From Oceanicaulis alexandrii DSM 11625 (GTDB taxonomy: Bacteria; Pseudomonadota; Alphaproteobacteria; Caulobacterales; Maricaulaceae): 64,000 bases of DNA. A model generated the notes under the pieces. The model ran no database searches and was not told the DNA's origin. It was given only the letters and a program-made list of their open reading frames with translations. The stretch is from positions 868,001-932,000 of the forward strand of contig NZ_ATUP01000001.1 in the NCBI RefSeq assembly GCF_000420265.1. The letters are read 5' to 3'. The translations under genes were made by a program, and so were the position numbers. Of this stretch, positions 32,547-41,824 are shown one piece after another. Every line of letters starts with the position of its first letter. Within the stretch, counting starts at the first letter, position 1.

Positions 32547-34853
32547 TTAGTTTTTATCAACAACTTCTCGCGGCAAACCGATTTCTTTTCCAGCTTGGAG
32601 CATCCGATCCCGCAATGACGGAGCCCCGATTTTCGCGCCCTGCTGAATTTCATCGTCCAGCCAAGGCGTCAAAAGGCTCAGATCACATCCCGCCAACGCC
32701 TGCTTGACCGGTCCAATAGATCCCGCCGCCATGGACAGGCTGCGATATCCCAGCGCCGCCAGAACGCATGCCTCGAACGGCTGGCCCGCTAGCTCACCAC
32801 AGACATTCACAGGTTTGCCGTAAGCGTCACACGCTTGCCGAACATCCTTAAATAACCGTAACGCTGGCGCGCTGATCGGATCATACCTGTCTGAAACGCG
32901 CGGATTTTGACGATCCGCCGCAAAGAAATACTGCATCAGATCATTGGCGCCGACCGACACGAAATCCGCCAGCTCCAGGCAGGCGTCCGGCGCAAACGCC
33001 ACAGCTGGCGTCTCCAGCATCAGCCCGACACGCAGCTCATCAGGGGCGTCATGTCCGTGCCGACGCGCCAGATCGAGCTCCCGTTCCAACACGTCACGCG
33101 CCGCAGCCAGCTCTTCAGCGACTGAAATCATCGGGAACAGGACATTGAGCGTGCGTCCGCCCGAGGCGCGCACCAGCGCGCGCAGCTGGTATCGGGTCAA
33201 CGCAGGCCGATCGAGCCCCATGCGCAGCGCCCGCCAGCCCAAGGCCGGGTTGGGTTCACGCATGGAGGGGATGAAAGGCGTGACCTTGTCGCCGCCCAGA
33301 TCGAGGGTGCGGAACACCACCGGCTTGCCGTCCGCAGCGTCATAGACGGCTTTATAGAGTTCGATCTGTGCGCTGAGCCGCGGCAGCGTATCGGCCACCA
33401 TGAATTGAAACTCGGTGCGGAACAGGCCAACGCCGGACGCGCCTGTATCCTCCAGACGGTTCATTTCAACCAGAAGACCCGCATTCATGCCCAGCGTCAT
33501 CGCCTGACCGTCTGCGGTCTTCGCGGGCGCATCGCGCAAATGTTCGAACGTCCGCTGACGTTCGGCCAGCATGGCGATCCGTTCGCCATAGGCGGTGCTC
33601 ACCTCTTCGTTGGGACGCACATGCAGAAGGCCGAATTCACCGTCCAGAATGACGCTGTCGCCTTCTTCAACACGGTCGAGCGCCCCCTCGAGCCGCCCGA
33701 CCATGGGGATGCCCAGAGCCTTGGCGACAATGGCCGCGTGTCCGGTGACCGAGCCTTCCTCGACGGCGATGCCGGCCAGGCGCGATCGGTCAAACTCCAG
33801 AAGCTCCGCAGGGCCTACCGATCGCGCCACGATGATCGCGTTCTCGGGCAGGCTGTCCTCTTGCGTCTCTTCGGTGCGCGCCAGATGGCGCAACAGGCGG
33901 TTGGCGAGGTCTTCAAGGTCGTGAAGACGTTCCTGGAAATGCGCATCACGCGCTTTCATCAGACGCGCACGATGCTCGTTCCGGACCCGCTCGACCGCCG
34001 CTTCCGCCGTCAGGCCCGCCCGGATCGCCTCGCCCAGCTGATTGAGCCAACCGCGATCGTGGGCGAACATGCGATAGGTTTCCAGCACCTCACGCGACGG
34101 CGTGCCGATGGGGACGCGGCCCGAATCCAGAAGCTGGTCCACAGACCGGCGCAAGCGTGTGATCGCCTCGTTCAGGCGCACCTCTTCCGCCGCCGCGTCA
34201 TCCGCCACCAGGCGGGTGGAAAGCACATGCGGCTCATGCTTCACCGCAACGCCGCGCACCACGCCCGAGGACAGGGCCAGACCCTGAAAGCGTTCGGGCT
34301 TGGACAGCCGGACTTCCAGTTCGGCGAAGCCTTCCGCCTGCACCAGCTCGCCCGAGGTGACGATCTCCGCCAGCAACATGGCGACGGTTTGCAGCGTTTC
34401 GATCTCTTCTTCGGTGGTCGGACGCACCGCCACCGTTTGCGCCGTCAGAACGCCCACAAGGCGGCCGCCACGCAGGATCGGCACGCCCACAAAGCTCTTG
34501 AACGGCTCCTCGCCGGTTTCCGGTTTATACGAGAAACTGGGATGAGAGGGCGCATCTTCGACCGCGAAAGGCCGCGCCCGACGCGCAACTTCGCCCACCA
34601 GGCCTTCGCCGGCGCGCAAGCGCACACGGTGTACGGCTGACGCGTCCAGGCCATGGGTGGCCGACAGCTCAAGCGCGCCAGAGGGCCGCATCAGATAGAT
34701 CGAACACACATCCGCGCCGGTCTCTTCCGCGATGATGTCGGTCAGCCGGTCGAGACGCTTTTGCGCATCCTCCTGGGCCGCCATGAGGTCGCGGATACGG
34801 CTGAGCAAACGGCGAGGGCCGCGCACGGTCGTGGACAGGCTTTGAGGCGTCAT
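32547..34853 (-). CDS. ptsP: Phosphoenolpyruvate-protein phosphotransferase of the nitrogen PTS
   Basis: Enzyme I(Ntr), first component of the regulatory nitrogen phosphotransferase chain. The 768-residue protein has an N-terminal GAF domain (about 20-160, which can sense glutamine), the phosphohistidine domain with 'GSVTGHAAIVAKALGIPMVG', and the C-terminal PEP-binding barrel with 'FRTEFQFMV' and the catalytic cysteine in 'VNVCGELAG'. Its partners NPr and EIIA(Ntr) are not in this window. lysC lies about 100 bases upstream on the same strand, the order I recall from relatives. Confidence 0.95.
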   Translation of the reverse strand: MTPQSLSTTVRGPRRLLSRIRDLMAAQEDAQKRLDRLTDIIAEETGADVCSIYLMRPSGALELSATHGLDASAVHRVRLRAGEGLVGEVARRARPFAVEDAPSHPSFSYKPETGEEPFKSFVGVPILRGGRLVGVLTAQTVAVRPTTEEEIETLQTVAMLLAEIVTSGELVQAEGFAELEVRLSKPERFQGLALSSGVVRGVAVKHEPHVLSTRLVADDAAAEEVRLNEAITRLRRSVDQLLDSGRVPIGTPSREVLETYRMFAHDRGWLNQLGEAIRAGLTAEAAVERVRNEHRARLMKARDAHFQERLHDLEDLANRLLRHLARTEETQEDSLPENAIIVARSVGPAELLEFDRSRLAGIAVEEGSVTGHAAIVAKALGIPMVGRLEGALDRVEEGDSVILDGEFGLLHVRPNEEVSTAYGERIAMLAERQRTFEHLRDAPAKTADGQAMTLGMNAGLLVEMNRLEDTGASGVGLFRTEFQFMVADTLPRLSAQIELYKAVYDAADGKPVVFRTLDLGGDKVTPFIPSMREPNPALGWRALRMGLDRPALTRYQLRALVRASGGRTLNVLFPMISVAEELAAARDVLERELDLARRHGHDAPDELRVGLMLETPAVAFAPDACLELADFVSVGANDLMQYFFAADRQNPRVSDRYDPISAPALRLFKDVRQACDAYGKPVNVCGELAGQPFEACVLAALGYRSLSMAAGSIGPVKQALAGCDLSLLTPWLDDEIQQGAKIGAPSLRDRMLQAGKEIGLPREVVDKN

Positions 34854-34953
34854 GGCGATCTGTCAGGCATCCTGTCTGGGTCCGAGGCTGGCGGAGCGCC
34901 GCCTGCCTTGAGTCCGGTTTCGGGGGATACAGGCAATGTTTGAGGGGGGTTCG

Positions 34954-36189
34954 TCAAGCCTTCGACGGCGCCGCCCCCAACCTGTAGGCGCTGTGCAGCG
35001 CACGCACTGCGTGTTCAAGAAGGTCTGCATCCACAAGCGCGGAAATCTTGATCTCGCTCGTCGCCGTCATTCGCACGGCGATGCCTTCACGGGCCAGCAC
35101 GCCATAAAGCGTGCGCGCCACATCCGCCCGTCCCCGCAAGCCCGTACCGACAACCGACACCTTGGCGAGGCCGGTTTCTGAACGCACCTCCAGCCCGTTG
35201 GGGCGCGCGGCGTTTTCAGCCGCCGCCAGCGCACGCGGCAGATCCCGCCCCGCCACCGAGCACTCAACAACCGAACCGCCTGACCGGGCGCGCGCCTGCA
35301 CGATCATGTCCACATCCACATCCGCATCCCCAAGCGCCGCGAACAGGAGTTCCGCGGCCTGCGGCCCCTCCCCGCCATGCAGCGACAGTCGCGCCTGATC
35401 GCGCACATAGGCGACGCCCGAGACGATGCGTTTTTCTGCGATCTCCAACTCCGGCGTGACTTCGGTGCCCGCGCTCGTCCCCGCCGGCAAAAAGCTCGAC
35501 TTGACCCTTAACGTGACGCCCTTCGCCTTGGCGTATTCAACCGAGCGGGTCTGCAGCACTTTCGCGCCCATGGCCGCCAGCTCCAGCATGGCGTCATGGC
35601 TGATGCGTTCCACCCGGACCGCTTCGGGCGCGATGCGCGGATCGGTAGTGAAAACCCCGTCCACATCGGTGTAGATGTCGCACTCGGCGCCCACCGCCGC
35701 CGCGACCGCAGCGGCGCTGAGATCGGTGCCGCCTCGCCCCAGGGTGGCCAGACGCCCCTCGGCATTCAGGCCCTGATAGCCGGCGATCACAGGGATGATC
35801 CCGGCTGACATCATCTCATCCAGCGGTTCGCCGTGTATGTCGGTGATTTTGGCGCTGCCCGGCGGTCCCTCCACCAGAATGGGCAGGCTCCAGCCCATGA
35901 CCGCTTCAGAATTGAAGCCCTCACGCTTTAACGCCAGCGCCATCAGCGCCGCGCTCGCCTGCTCGCCCGCCGCCAGAACCGTATCGGTCTCAAGCTCGCC
36001 CAGCCCGCCGCCCAGCGCTTCTGCCGCGCTGAGCAAGCGATCGGTTTCGCCCGCCATGGCGGACACCACGACGGCCACTTGTTTGCCTTGCCGCGCCTCG
36101 ACGGCGACGATCGAGGCGGAGTGCGCAATGCGCTCGGGGTTCGCCATGGAGGTGCCGCCAAATTTCAGCACAAGACGGGGCGTAGCCAT
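34954..36189 (-). CDS. lysC: Aspartate kinase
   Basis: Phosphorylates aspartate, the first step to lysine, threonine and methionine. From the ATG at 36189 the protein has 411 residues, the usual size for a single-function kinase. Residues 9-15 read 'KFGGTSM'; 'LGRGGTDLSAAAVAAA' and 'YTDVDGVFTTDPR' complete the kinase site. Two ACT domains follow from about residue 265 and should bind lysine/threonine for feedback control. The frame extends to 36213, but the ATG at 36189 has a 'ggagg' ribosome site seven bases ahead. Confidence 0.95.
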   Translation of the reverse strand: MATPRLVLKFGGTSMANPERIAHSASIVAVEARQGKQVAVVVSAMAGETDRLLSAAEALGGGLGELETDTVLAAGEQASAALMALALKREGFNSEAVMGWSLPILVEGPPGSAKITDIHGEPLDEMMSAGIIPVIAGYQGLNAEGRLATLGRGGTDLSAAAVAAAVGAECDIYTDVDGVFTTDPRIAPEAVRVERISHDAMLELAAMGAKVLQTRSVEYAKAKGVTLRVKSSFLPAGTSAGTEVTPELEIAEKRIVSGVAYVRDQARLSLHGGEGPQAAELLFAALGDADVDVDMIVQARARSGGSVVECSVAGRDLPRALAAAENAARPNGLEVRSETGLAKVSVVGTGLRGRADVARTLYGVLAREGIAVRMTATSEIKISALVDADLLEHAVRALHSAYRLGAAPSKA

Positions 36190-36358
36190 TAACATCCTCC
36201 AGACACACGGCAATCAGCGGCAGAACGGCGCTCTGCGGCGCAACGGGCTCGATAATCGCGGGAGATGAGACCATATTGCGGCGCAATAGGTACAAAACCG
36301 GCGAAACCAGCGCAAATGCGCATCTGCTGTTCTCCGCCGGGATGCGAAGGAGCCCATC

Positions 36359-37123
36359 ATGGCCCAGGCCGAAGCCCCGACCCAGTTGTCCACGCCCTCG
36401 ATTGATCCTGAAGAAGTCGAGAAATTCTCCCGCATTGCTGGCGAATGGTGGGATCCGAAGTCCAAATTCGCGCCCTTGCACAAATTCAACCCAGCGCGCC
36501 TGACCTATATCCGCGAGCTGTTGAGCCGGCACTTCAATACTGACGGCGCAGAACCGCTCAAGGGCCTCAAGGTGCTCGACATCGGCTGTGGCGGCGGACT
36601 GGTTTCCGAACCCATCGCCCGACTGGGCGCATCCGTGACGGCGGTGGACGCTGCGGAAGCCAACATCAAGACCGCGCTCGTGCATGCCGAGGAAAACGGG
36701 CTTTCCATCGATTATCGTCATGGCACCGCCGAGCAATTGCTCGAAGAGGGCGGCCCGGAGCAGTTTGACGTGGTGCTCAATCTCGAAGTGGTTGAGCATG
36801 TGGCCAACCCTGAGACCTTCCTGCGCGATTGCGCGAAGATGGTGAAGCCCGGCGGCATGATGATCGTGGGGACGATCAACCGCACGCCGCGCGCCTTCGC
36901 CACCGCCATTTTCGGCGCGGAATACGTGCTCGGCTGGCTGCCACGCGGCACCCACCGCTTCAGCAAGCTCGTCAAACCTCAGGAAGTTCGCAAAGCGCTC
37001 AAGGCCGAAGGGCTCAAGCTGATGGAACCGGTGGGAGTGAGCTATAACCCGCTGAAAGACCTGTTCTTCATCTCATCAGATTCCGGCGTCAATTATCTGA
37101 TGGCGTCCGAGAAACCAGCTTAG
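36359..37123 (+). CDS. ubiG: Ubiquinone biosynthesis O-methyltransferase
   Basis: SAM-dependent enzyme carrying out both O-methylations of ubiquinone synthesis. The 254-residue protein has motif I 'VLDIGCGGG' at 72-80, '[13 protein letters not shown]' at 21-33, which marks UbiG, and a family C-terminus ('[15 protein letters not shown]'). The 'gaaggag' ribosome site is six bases before the ATG. It is divergent from lysC, a conserved pairing, and is followed within 10 bases by a ZIP transporter gene. Confidence 0.94.
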   Translation: MAQAEAPTQLSTPSIDPEEVEKFSRIAGEWWDPKSKFAPLHKFNPARLTYIRELLSRHFNTDGAEPLKGLKVLDIGCGGGLVSEPIARLGASVTAVDAAEANIKTALVHAEENGLSIDYRHGTAEQLLEEGGPEQFDVVLNLEVVEHVANPETFLRDCAKMVKPGGMMIVGTINRTPRAFATAIFGAEYVLGWLPRGTHRFSKLVKPQEVRKALKAEGLKLMEPVGVSYNPLKDLFFISSDSGVNYLMASEKPA

Positions 37124-37133
37124 GACGCCTGGC

Positions 37134-37847
37134 GTGTTCGAGCCTTTGACCCAGGCCGTCCTTTACGCCCTGCTCGCGGGAGCGACCATTCCGCTCGGCG
37201 CGGGTCTGGCGTTGTGGGACAAGATCCACCCCAACTGGATGTCGGGTGAGCTGCGCCATGGCGTCATCGCCTTTGGCGGCGGCGTGCTGATCGCCGCTGT
37301 GGCGCTGGTTCTGATCCCTGAAGGCGTGGCGCTGATGCCGGGCTGGATGGCGCTGGCGGCTTTCATCTCTGGCGGCGTGAGTTTCTTCTTCATCGACCGC
37401 ACCCTGGGGCGCAGCGGCCAGTCCATGGGCCAGCTCATGGCCATGCTGGTGGACTATCTGCCCGAAGCGATCGCGCTCGGCGCCATGCTGGCCACCGGGG
37501 CGCCGGCGGGCCTGCTGCTGGCGCTGCTGATCGGCTTGCAGAACTTCCCCGAGGCCTTCAACGCCTATCGGGAACGCGCCGCCCGCAGCGACGAGCCTGC
37601 GATGAAAACCTATGCGCCCTATCTGCTGATGCCGCTGCTGGGACCGATCGCGGCGATCCTGGGCGTCTTGATTTTCGCGCCCAATCCCATGGTCCTTGGG
37701 GTCTTGATGGTGTTCGCCGCAGGCGGAGTTCTGTTCCTGACCTTTCAGGATGTGGCGCCGGAGGTGAAACTCGAACGACGCTGGGCCCCGCCTCTCGGCG
37801 CCGTGCTCGGTTTCGCGCTCGGTCTGGCCGGGGACGTGTTTCTCTAG
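37134..37847 (+). CDS. ZIP family divalent metal transporter-like protein
   Basis: A 237-residue inner-membrane protein starting with GTG. About seven to eight hydrophobic helices are visible. The segments 'HGVIAFGGGVLIAAVAL' and 'DYLPEAIALGAMLATG', followed by 'LLIGLQNFPEAFNAY', correspond to the ZIP helix IV and V metal-binding region, where H/E residues bind Zn2+ or Fe2+; here E-x-x and N-x-x-E are kept, while the first usual histidine is replaced by proline-glutamate. Metal specificity is unknown. It probably shares a transcript with ubiG. Confidence 0.78.
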   Translation: MFEPLTQAVLYALLAGATIPLGAGLALWDKIHPNWMSGELRHGVIAFGGGVLIAAVALVLIPEGVALMPGWMALAAFISGGVSFFFIDRTLGRSGQSMGQLMAMLVDYLPEAIALGAMLATGAPAGLLLALLIGLQNFPEAFNAYRERAARSDEPAMKTYAPYLLMPLLGPIAAILGVLIFAPNPMVLGVLMVFAAGGVLFLTFQDVAPEVKLERRWAPPLGAVLGFALGLAGDVFL

Positions 37848-37850
37848 CGC

Positions 37851-38279
37851 CTAGTTCGCCTTCTTGGGCGGCGTCGGCGTGAACGGTTCAGGCAAAGGCG
37901 CGCAGGGCACGCCCTCTTCGCTCAGCTGCTCACGTTCTTCAGCGGTCGTCTCGCCATAAATCAGCCGCTCGGGCGCATCGCCCTTATGGATAGCGCGGGC
38001 TTCGCGCGCAAAGCTCTCGCCCACATAATCAAAATTGGACCGGATATGCGCCTGCACCTGACGGGCGAGGGTCTGAAAATCGGGCGCGCCGTTGGCGGTC
38101 GCCTCTCTCTTGCGCGACGTGCGCACCGACGGCGCCATCAGCTGTTTTGAAATCTCGAGCGAGCCGCAGGTCGGACACTCGACCAGGCCGCGGTCATTTT
38201 GCAGGTCGTAATCGTCTGAATTGCGGAACCAGGCCTCGAACTCATGCCCGTCCGCGCAAGACAAGGCGTAGCGGATCAT
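37851..38279 (-). CDS. DUF1178 family protein
   Basis: A 142-residue protein of unknown function. The N-terminal 45 residues form a zinc-ribbon-like knuckle: 'MIRYALSCADGHEFEAWF', then 'VECPTCGS'. The middle 'HIRSNFDYVGESFAREARAIH' and 'ERLIYGETTAEER' are the conserved DUF1178 blocks. Its start overlaps the end of the nitrilase-like gene by 4 bases. This pairing is common in Alphaproteobacteria. Confidence 0.9.
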   Translation of the reverse strand: MIRYALSCADGHEFEAWFRNSDDYDLQNDRGLVECPTCGSLEISKQLMAPSVRTSRKREATANGAPDFQTLARQVQAHIRSNFDYVGESFAREARAIHKGDAPERLIYGETTAEEREQLSEEGVPCAPLPEPFTPTPPKKAN

Positions 38280-39118
38280 GGCCCGGTGAACTCCCGGTCA
38301 TTGCTGAGGGACGGGATACGACTGCGCGCGGAGGCGACTTCGTCAAGGTCGATCTCGGCATGAAGCACGCCCGGTTCATCATGATCGAGATGGGCGATGA
38401 TCTCGCCCCAGGGCCCGATCACCATGGAATGCCCCCAGGTCTTGCGCCCGTCTTCATGCTTGCCGCCCTGGGCCGGCGCCAGAATGAAACTGCCGGTCTC
38501 GATGGCGCGCGCCCGCAACAAGGTCTCCCAGTGCGCGCGGCCCGTGGGACGGGTGAAGGCGCTCGGCACCGAGATCATCTGGGCGCCCGCTTGGGCGAGG
38601 CGGCGATAGAGCGTAGCAAAACGCACATCATAGCAAATGGTCAGCCCCAGCTTTCCGCCCGCCGCTTCAGTCAGCACGGCTCGGTCGCCCGGCGCGTAAT
38701 TGGTGGATTCTGAATAGGTCTCGCCGCCGCCCAGCGCCACATCGAACATGTGGATCTTGTCATAGCAGGCTTTGAGCGCGCCATCGGGGCCAAAGAGATG
38801 CGAGCGATTGACCGCGCGGTCGCGACCATCGTCAGATTTCGCGCCGCCTTTGAGCGCCATGGAGCCGATCAGAAGATCAATCCCCAGGGAATCCGCCAGA
38901 TCCGCGAAGCGCACAATGGCGGGCTCCACATCCGGCGTGTGGATCTGGCCGAACAGGCGTTCGGCGTCCTTCTGCACCAGCGTGGTGGTCTCAGGCGTCA
39001 GGACAAACTTCGCGCCAGAAGCCGCCGCTTCGCGGATCAGCGCTTCGGCGTCGTCCAGATTGCGCTCCGGATCCGTACCGGAGCGCATCTGTATCAAAGC
39101 AAGTTTAATCGCGCTCAT
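38276..39118 (-). CDS. Carbon-nitrogen hydrolase (Nit1/omega-amidase-like)
   Basis: A 280-residue cytosolic amidase of the nitrilase superfamily. The catalytic triad can be placed: Glu in 'TPETTTL', Lys in 'CYDKIHMFDV' and Cys in 'GLTICYDVRF'. The Nit1/NitFhit branch repairs deaminated glutathione, which would suit its place next to a glutaredoxin gene; this is inference. It overlaps both neighbours by 4 bases (glutaredoxin upstream, DUF1178 downstream), so the three are one operon. Confidence 0.88.
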   Translation of the reverse strand: MSAIKLALIQMRSGTDPERNLDDAEALIREAAASGAKFVLTPETTTLVQKDAERLFGQIHTPDVEPAIVRFADLADSLGIDLLIGSMALKGGAKSDDGRDRAVNRSHLFGPDGALKACYDKIHMFDVALGGGETYSESTNYAPGDRAVLTEAAGGKLGLTICYDVRFATLYRRLAQAGAQMISVPSAFTRPTGRAHWETLLRARAIETGSFILAPAQGGKHEDGRKTWGHSMVIGPWGEIIAHLDHDEPGVLHAEIDLDEVASARSRIPSLSNDREFTGP

Positions 39119-39381
39119 AGCGCTCCTTCAGTGCGTAGCAGATCATCGAGTTTGCCCGCGCGCTCCAGCGCCATCATCTCGTCGCAACCGCCCACATGGG
39201 TCTCCCCAATGAAAATTTGCGGGAAGGTCCGGGCGCCGTTGGCGCGGTCCACCATTTCCTTTTTCTTCTTCACATCAAAGCCGGCGTCAATCTCTTCAAA
39301 GGAGACGCCTTTCTTTTTGAGAAGCGAAACAGCGCGCACGCAATACGGGCACATGGGGCGAGTATAAAGGGTGACGGCCAT
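39115..39381 (-). CDS. grxC: Glutaredoxin 3
   Basis: An 88-residue dithiol glutaredoxin that reduces disulfides and glutathione mixed disulfides. The active site C-P-Y-C is at 12-15 ('MCPYCVRA'), and the glutathione-binding 'TFPQIFIGETHVGGCDEM' follows. It heads the operon with the nitrilase-like and DUF1178 genes. Confidence 0.94.
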   Translation of the reverse strand: MAVTLYTRPMCPYCVRAVSLLKKKGVSFEEIDAGFDVKKKKEMVDRANGARTFPQIFIGETHVGGCDEMMALERAGKLDDLLRTEGAL

Positions 39382-39440
39382 GTCAGGCCCTCCTTGTTTT
39401 CAAGTCAATCTCAGGGGAGCGGGGGTCCGCAATCGCCCTG

Positions 39441-40238
39441 TTATGTAAGCGGGTCCACAGGTTTAACAACGCGCGCCAGCGTGATCGCGGTCACATCTTC
39501 GGCGCCGGCGCGTTTAAGAACCCTTGCACACGCCTGCAGTGTCGCGCCGGTGGTATGCACATCGTCCACAAGGACAAAACGCCGCCCCTCGATGAAAGGT
39601 TTCGCATTTTTCTGAATACGGAACGCGCCCGCCACGTTGCGCTGGCGCGCCTTGCCGCTGAGCCCGCCCTGACTGGGCGTGGCGCGTGTCCGCAACACCA
39701 GGTTCGGCTCCACAGGCAGTGAGGTGACCTCAGACACCGCGCGCGCCAGTAGAAAAGACTGGTTGAACCGGCGGCGACGCAACCGGCTGGCGTGCAGCGG
39801 AATGGGAATCAGCCCATCCGCCCCGTCCAGCGCATCGCGCCCTGCGCGCGCCATCCAGCGGCCAAAGACTTTTAGCCCGTCGGTCCGCCCCGCATGCTTG
39901 AGCATCAGGACCAGACGTCGGCTCTCGGCGTCATACACAAAGGCCGACCGCATCCGCCGGCACGCCGGCTCTTGCGCCGCACAAGCTCCGCACAGCGCGC
40001 CTTTGCCGATGGGATAATCAAACGGCAGCCCGCAGCTCTCACACCAGGGGGCGTCCAGAAAGCGTACCTGCGACCAGGCCTTGGCGGACAATTCTCCGGG
40101 CGCCGCAACCGGATCGCCGGTGATGGGACATAGCGGTGGCCAGATCAGATTCGCGCAGACGCGCCACAGCCCCAAGGCTTTGCCTGACAGCGCATTGGGT
40201 CCATATCTGGCCCATGACCCCGGTAACGCTGATTTCAT
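39441..40238 (-). CDS. ComF family phosphoribosyltransferase-like protein
   Basis: A 265-residue protein with an N-terminal zinc-finger part ('CPITGDP', 'CESCGLPF', 'CGACAAQE') and a C-terminal phosphoribosyltransferase fold including 'LVDDVHTTGATL', the PRPP-binding motif. ComF/GntX proteins take part in DNA uptake or single-strand DNA handling in some bacteria; the role here is unknown. The chosen ATG at 40238 overlaps the divergent methyltransferase gene by 25 bases, so the true start may be a little downstream, for example the TTG at 40175. Confidence 0.85.
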   Translation of the reverse strand: MKSALPGSWARYGPNALSGKALGLWRVCANLIWPPLCPITGDPVAAPGELSAKAWSQVRFLDAPWCESCGLPFDYPIGKGALCGACAAQEPACRRMRSAFVYDAESRRLVLMLKHAGRTDGLKVFGRWMARAGRDALDGADGLIPIPLHASRLRRRRFNQSFLLARAVSEVTSLPVEPNLVLRTRATPSQGGLSGKARQRNVAGAFRIQKNAKPFIEGRRFVLVDDVHTTGATLQACARVLKRAGAEDVTAITLARVVKPVDPLT

Positions 40239-41164
40239 CCAAACCCGCCCCGCAGCCCGAAGACGGACCGCCTGTCCTGTTTGACCGGCGCTTGCTGGCC
40301 CGTCGCCGGGATCGCGCAGCCTCTGAATTTACAGCATACGACTTTTTGCACGCGCGCGCCGCCGATGATCTTCTGGACCGGGTGGAAAGCGTCAGCCGCG
40401 ATTTTGAAACCTGCCTGGTCCTGGGCGGCGGCGGGGCTGTGGGCCGCGCCTTGAAGGACCGGCCCCAGGCACGTCGGAAGATCAACCATCTGATCGAGAC
40501 CGACCTCTCCCCGCGCATGGCGGGACTGAGCGATCAGACGGCGGTCTGCCTGGATGAGGAAAAGTTGCCTGTCGCGCCTGAAAGCGTGGATCTGGTGCTA
40601 GCCTGTCTGAACCTGCACTGGACCAATGACCTGGTCGGCGCCCTGATCCAGATCAATCACGCGCTGAAGCCCGATGGCTTCTTTGCCGGCGCCATTCTGG
40701 GCGGGTCGACGCTGACCGAACTACGCCAATGCCTGAAAAGCGTCGATGAGACCGACCCCGCGCCACGCCGGGTTTCGCCCTTCGCGGATACGGTGGACAT
40801 GGCGGGCTTGCTCAGCCGGTCCGGCTTCGCCCTGCCGGTGTCTGACGTGGACCGGGTGAAAGCGCGCTATGGCAATTCGTTCGTGCTAATGCGCGATCTG
40901 CGCGCCATGGGCGAAACCAATGCCCTGGTTGAGCGCCCGCGCACGCCCGCCACCAAAAGCTTTTTTGTGAAAACCGCGCAGACCTATTCCGAGCGCTTTG
41001 CGGAAGCGGACGGCAAGGTGCCTGCGACGTTCGAGATCATCCATTTCGCCGGCTGGGCGCCACATCCCGACCAGCCCAAACCCAAACGCCCCGGCTCAGC
41101 GAAAGTGCGACTGGCTGACGCCCTGGGGGTCAAGGAACACTCATCAGGCGATAGTGTAGGCTAG
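40214..41164 (+). CDS. SAM-dependent methyltransferase, NDUFAF5/BioC-like
   Basis: A 316-residue protein similar in layout to the mitochondrial complex I factor NDUFAF5, which modifies an arginine of NDUFS7. Seen are 'LFDRRLLARRRDRAA' near the start, a variant SAM loop 'LVLGGGGAVGRAL', and 'LVLACLNLHWTNDLVGALIQ', the usual post-IV segment. The normal G-x-G-x-G loop is replaced by a glycine run, as in this family. The frame opens at 40136; the ATG at 40214 gives the family start. It pairs divergently with comF in many relatives. Confidence 0.8.
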   Translation: MTPVTLISSKPAPQPEDGPPVLFDRRLLARRRDRAASEFTAYDFLHARAADDLLDRVESVSRDFETCLVLGGGGAVGRALKDRPQARRKINHLIETDLSPRMAGLSDQTAVCLDEEKLPVAPESVDLVLACLNLHWTNDLVGALIQINHALKPDGFFAGAILGGSTLTELRQCLKSVDETDPAPRRVSPFADTVDMAGLLSRSGFALPVSDVDRVKARYGNSFVLMRDLRAMGETNALVERPRTPATKSFFVKTAQTYSERFAEADGKVPATFEIIHFAGWAPHPDQPKPKRPGSAKVRLADALGVKEHSSGDSVG

Positions 41165-41168
41165 AGGG

Positions 41169-41342
41169 TCAGCCCTCGCCGCCAGAACCGCCTGAGGCTG
41201 TGCTGATCGTCGTGCTGACCATTTGCAGAAGCTGCCACAGCTGATCGCCCAGAAGCGAAACCGCGGTGATCACCACAACGCCCAAAAGGCCGACGATCAA
41301 GCCATATTCAATGGCCGTCGCGCCCCGCTCATCGCGGATCAG
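41169..41342 (-). CDS. Flp-type pilin-like small protein with a non-standard start
   Basis: The frame encodes 'LIRDERGATAIEYGLIVGLL', the type IVb Flp pilin signature: a short basic leader, cleavage after the G of 'DERG', then the A-T-A-I-E-Y-G helix start, followed by a 25-residue hydrophobic helix and a Gly/Ser-rich end. No ATG, GTG or TTG lies in frame near the expected start. The only close candidate is CTG at 41342, which overlaps the mutT stop TGA as CTGA, the spacing of a coupled start; ATT at 41375 is another option. A leader of seven residues would be short. It may be translated by coupling or be a decayed gene. Confidence 0.55.
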   Translation of the reverse strand: MIRDERGATAIEYGLIVGLLGVVVITAVSLLGDQLWQLLQMVSTTISTASGGSGGEG

Positions 41343-41764
41343 CCGACGCGCGCACCGACCAGCCTGTCGCGCAATTCCGCCGCAAGCGGCTTGTCGGCGG
41401 GCGGCATCGGATACTCGCGAAACTGATCGGGCCGCGTCCAGACGATCTTTTGGCCCTCTGTGGGGTTGATGAACCCGTCCCAGCGTCGACAGACAAATAG
41501 CGGCATCAGAAGATGTCCGCCGCCCTCGAGCGTTTCGGATGCAAAGGCGAAAGGCTGCAGGCATTGCTCGCATGGCTCGATCCCCAGCTCTTCACGCAAT
41601 TCGCGCACAAGCGCCTGTTCAGGCGTTTCACCCGGTTCAACCTTGCCGCCCGGGAACTCCCACAGGCCTGCATGCTGTTTGCCGGTCGGGCGCTGGGCCA
41701 GCAGGACGCGCCCGTCCGGGTCAACAAGCGCACACGCCACCACAAGCAACAGGTTTGAAGTCAT
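41339..41764 (-). CDS. mutT: 8-oxo-dGTP diphosphatase MutT
   Basis: A 141-residue Nudix hydrolase that removes oxidised dGTP. The Nudix box G-x5-E-x7-R-E-x-x-E-E-x-G is seen from 'GGKVEPGETPEQALVRELRE' to 'EELGI' (about 39-62). The N-terminal 'ACALVDPDGRVLLAQRP' and the C-terminal 'WTRPDQFREYPMPPAD' are typical of MutT. No ribosome site is clear. Relatives carry argJ near this gene; here the next gene upstream is the parvulin lipoprotein. Confidence 0.92.
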   Translation of the reverse strand: MTSNLLLVVACALVDPDGRVLLAQRPTGKQHAGLWEFPGGKVEPGETPEQALVRELREELGIEPCEQCLQPFAFASETLEGGGHLLMPLFVCRRWDGFINPTEGQKIVWTRPDQFREYPMPPADKPLAAELRDRLVGARVG

Positions 41765-41824
41765 AACTATAAGCCGTTTGGGTTAAAGCGGAGTTGGGAG
41801 ACAGGGTGTATGCGTCATTAATCG

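Noticed and set aside
33405-34640. 411-codon open frame antisense to ptsP
   Set aside because: Shadow of ptsP; composition atypical of proteins.
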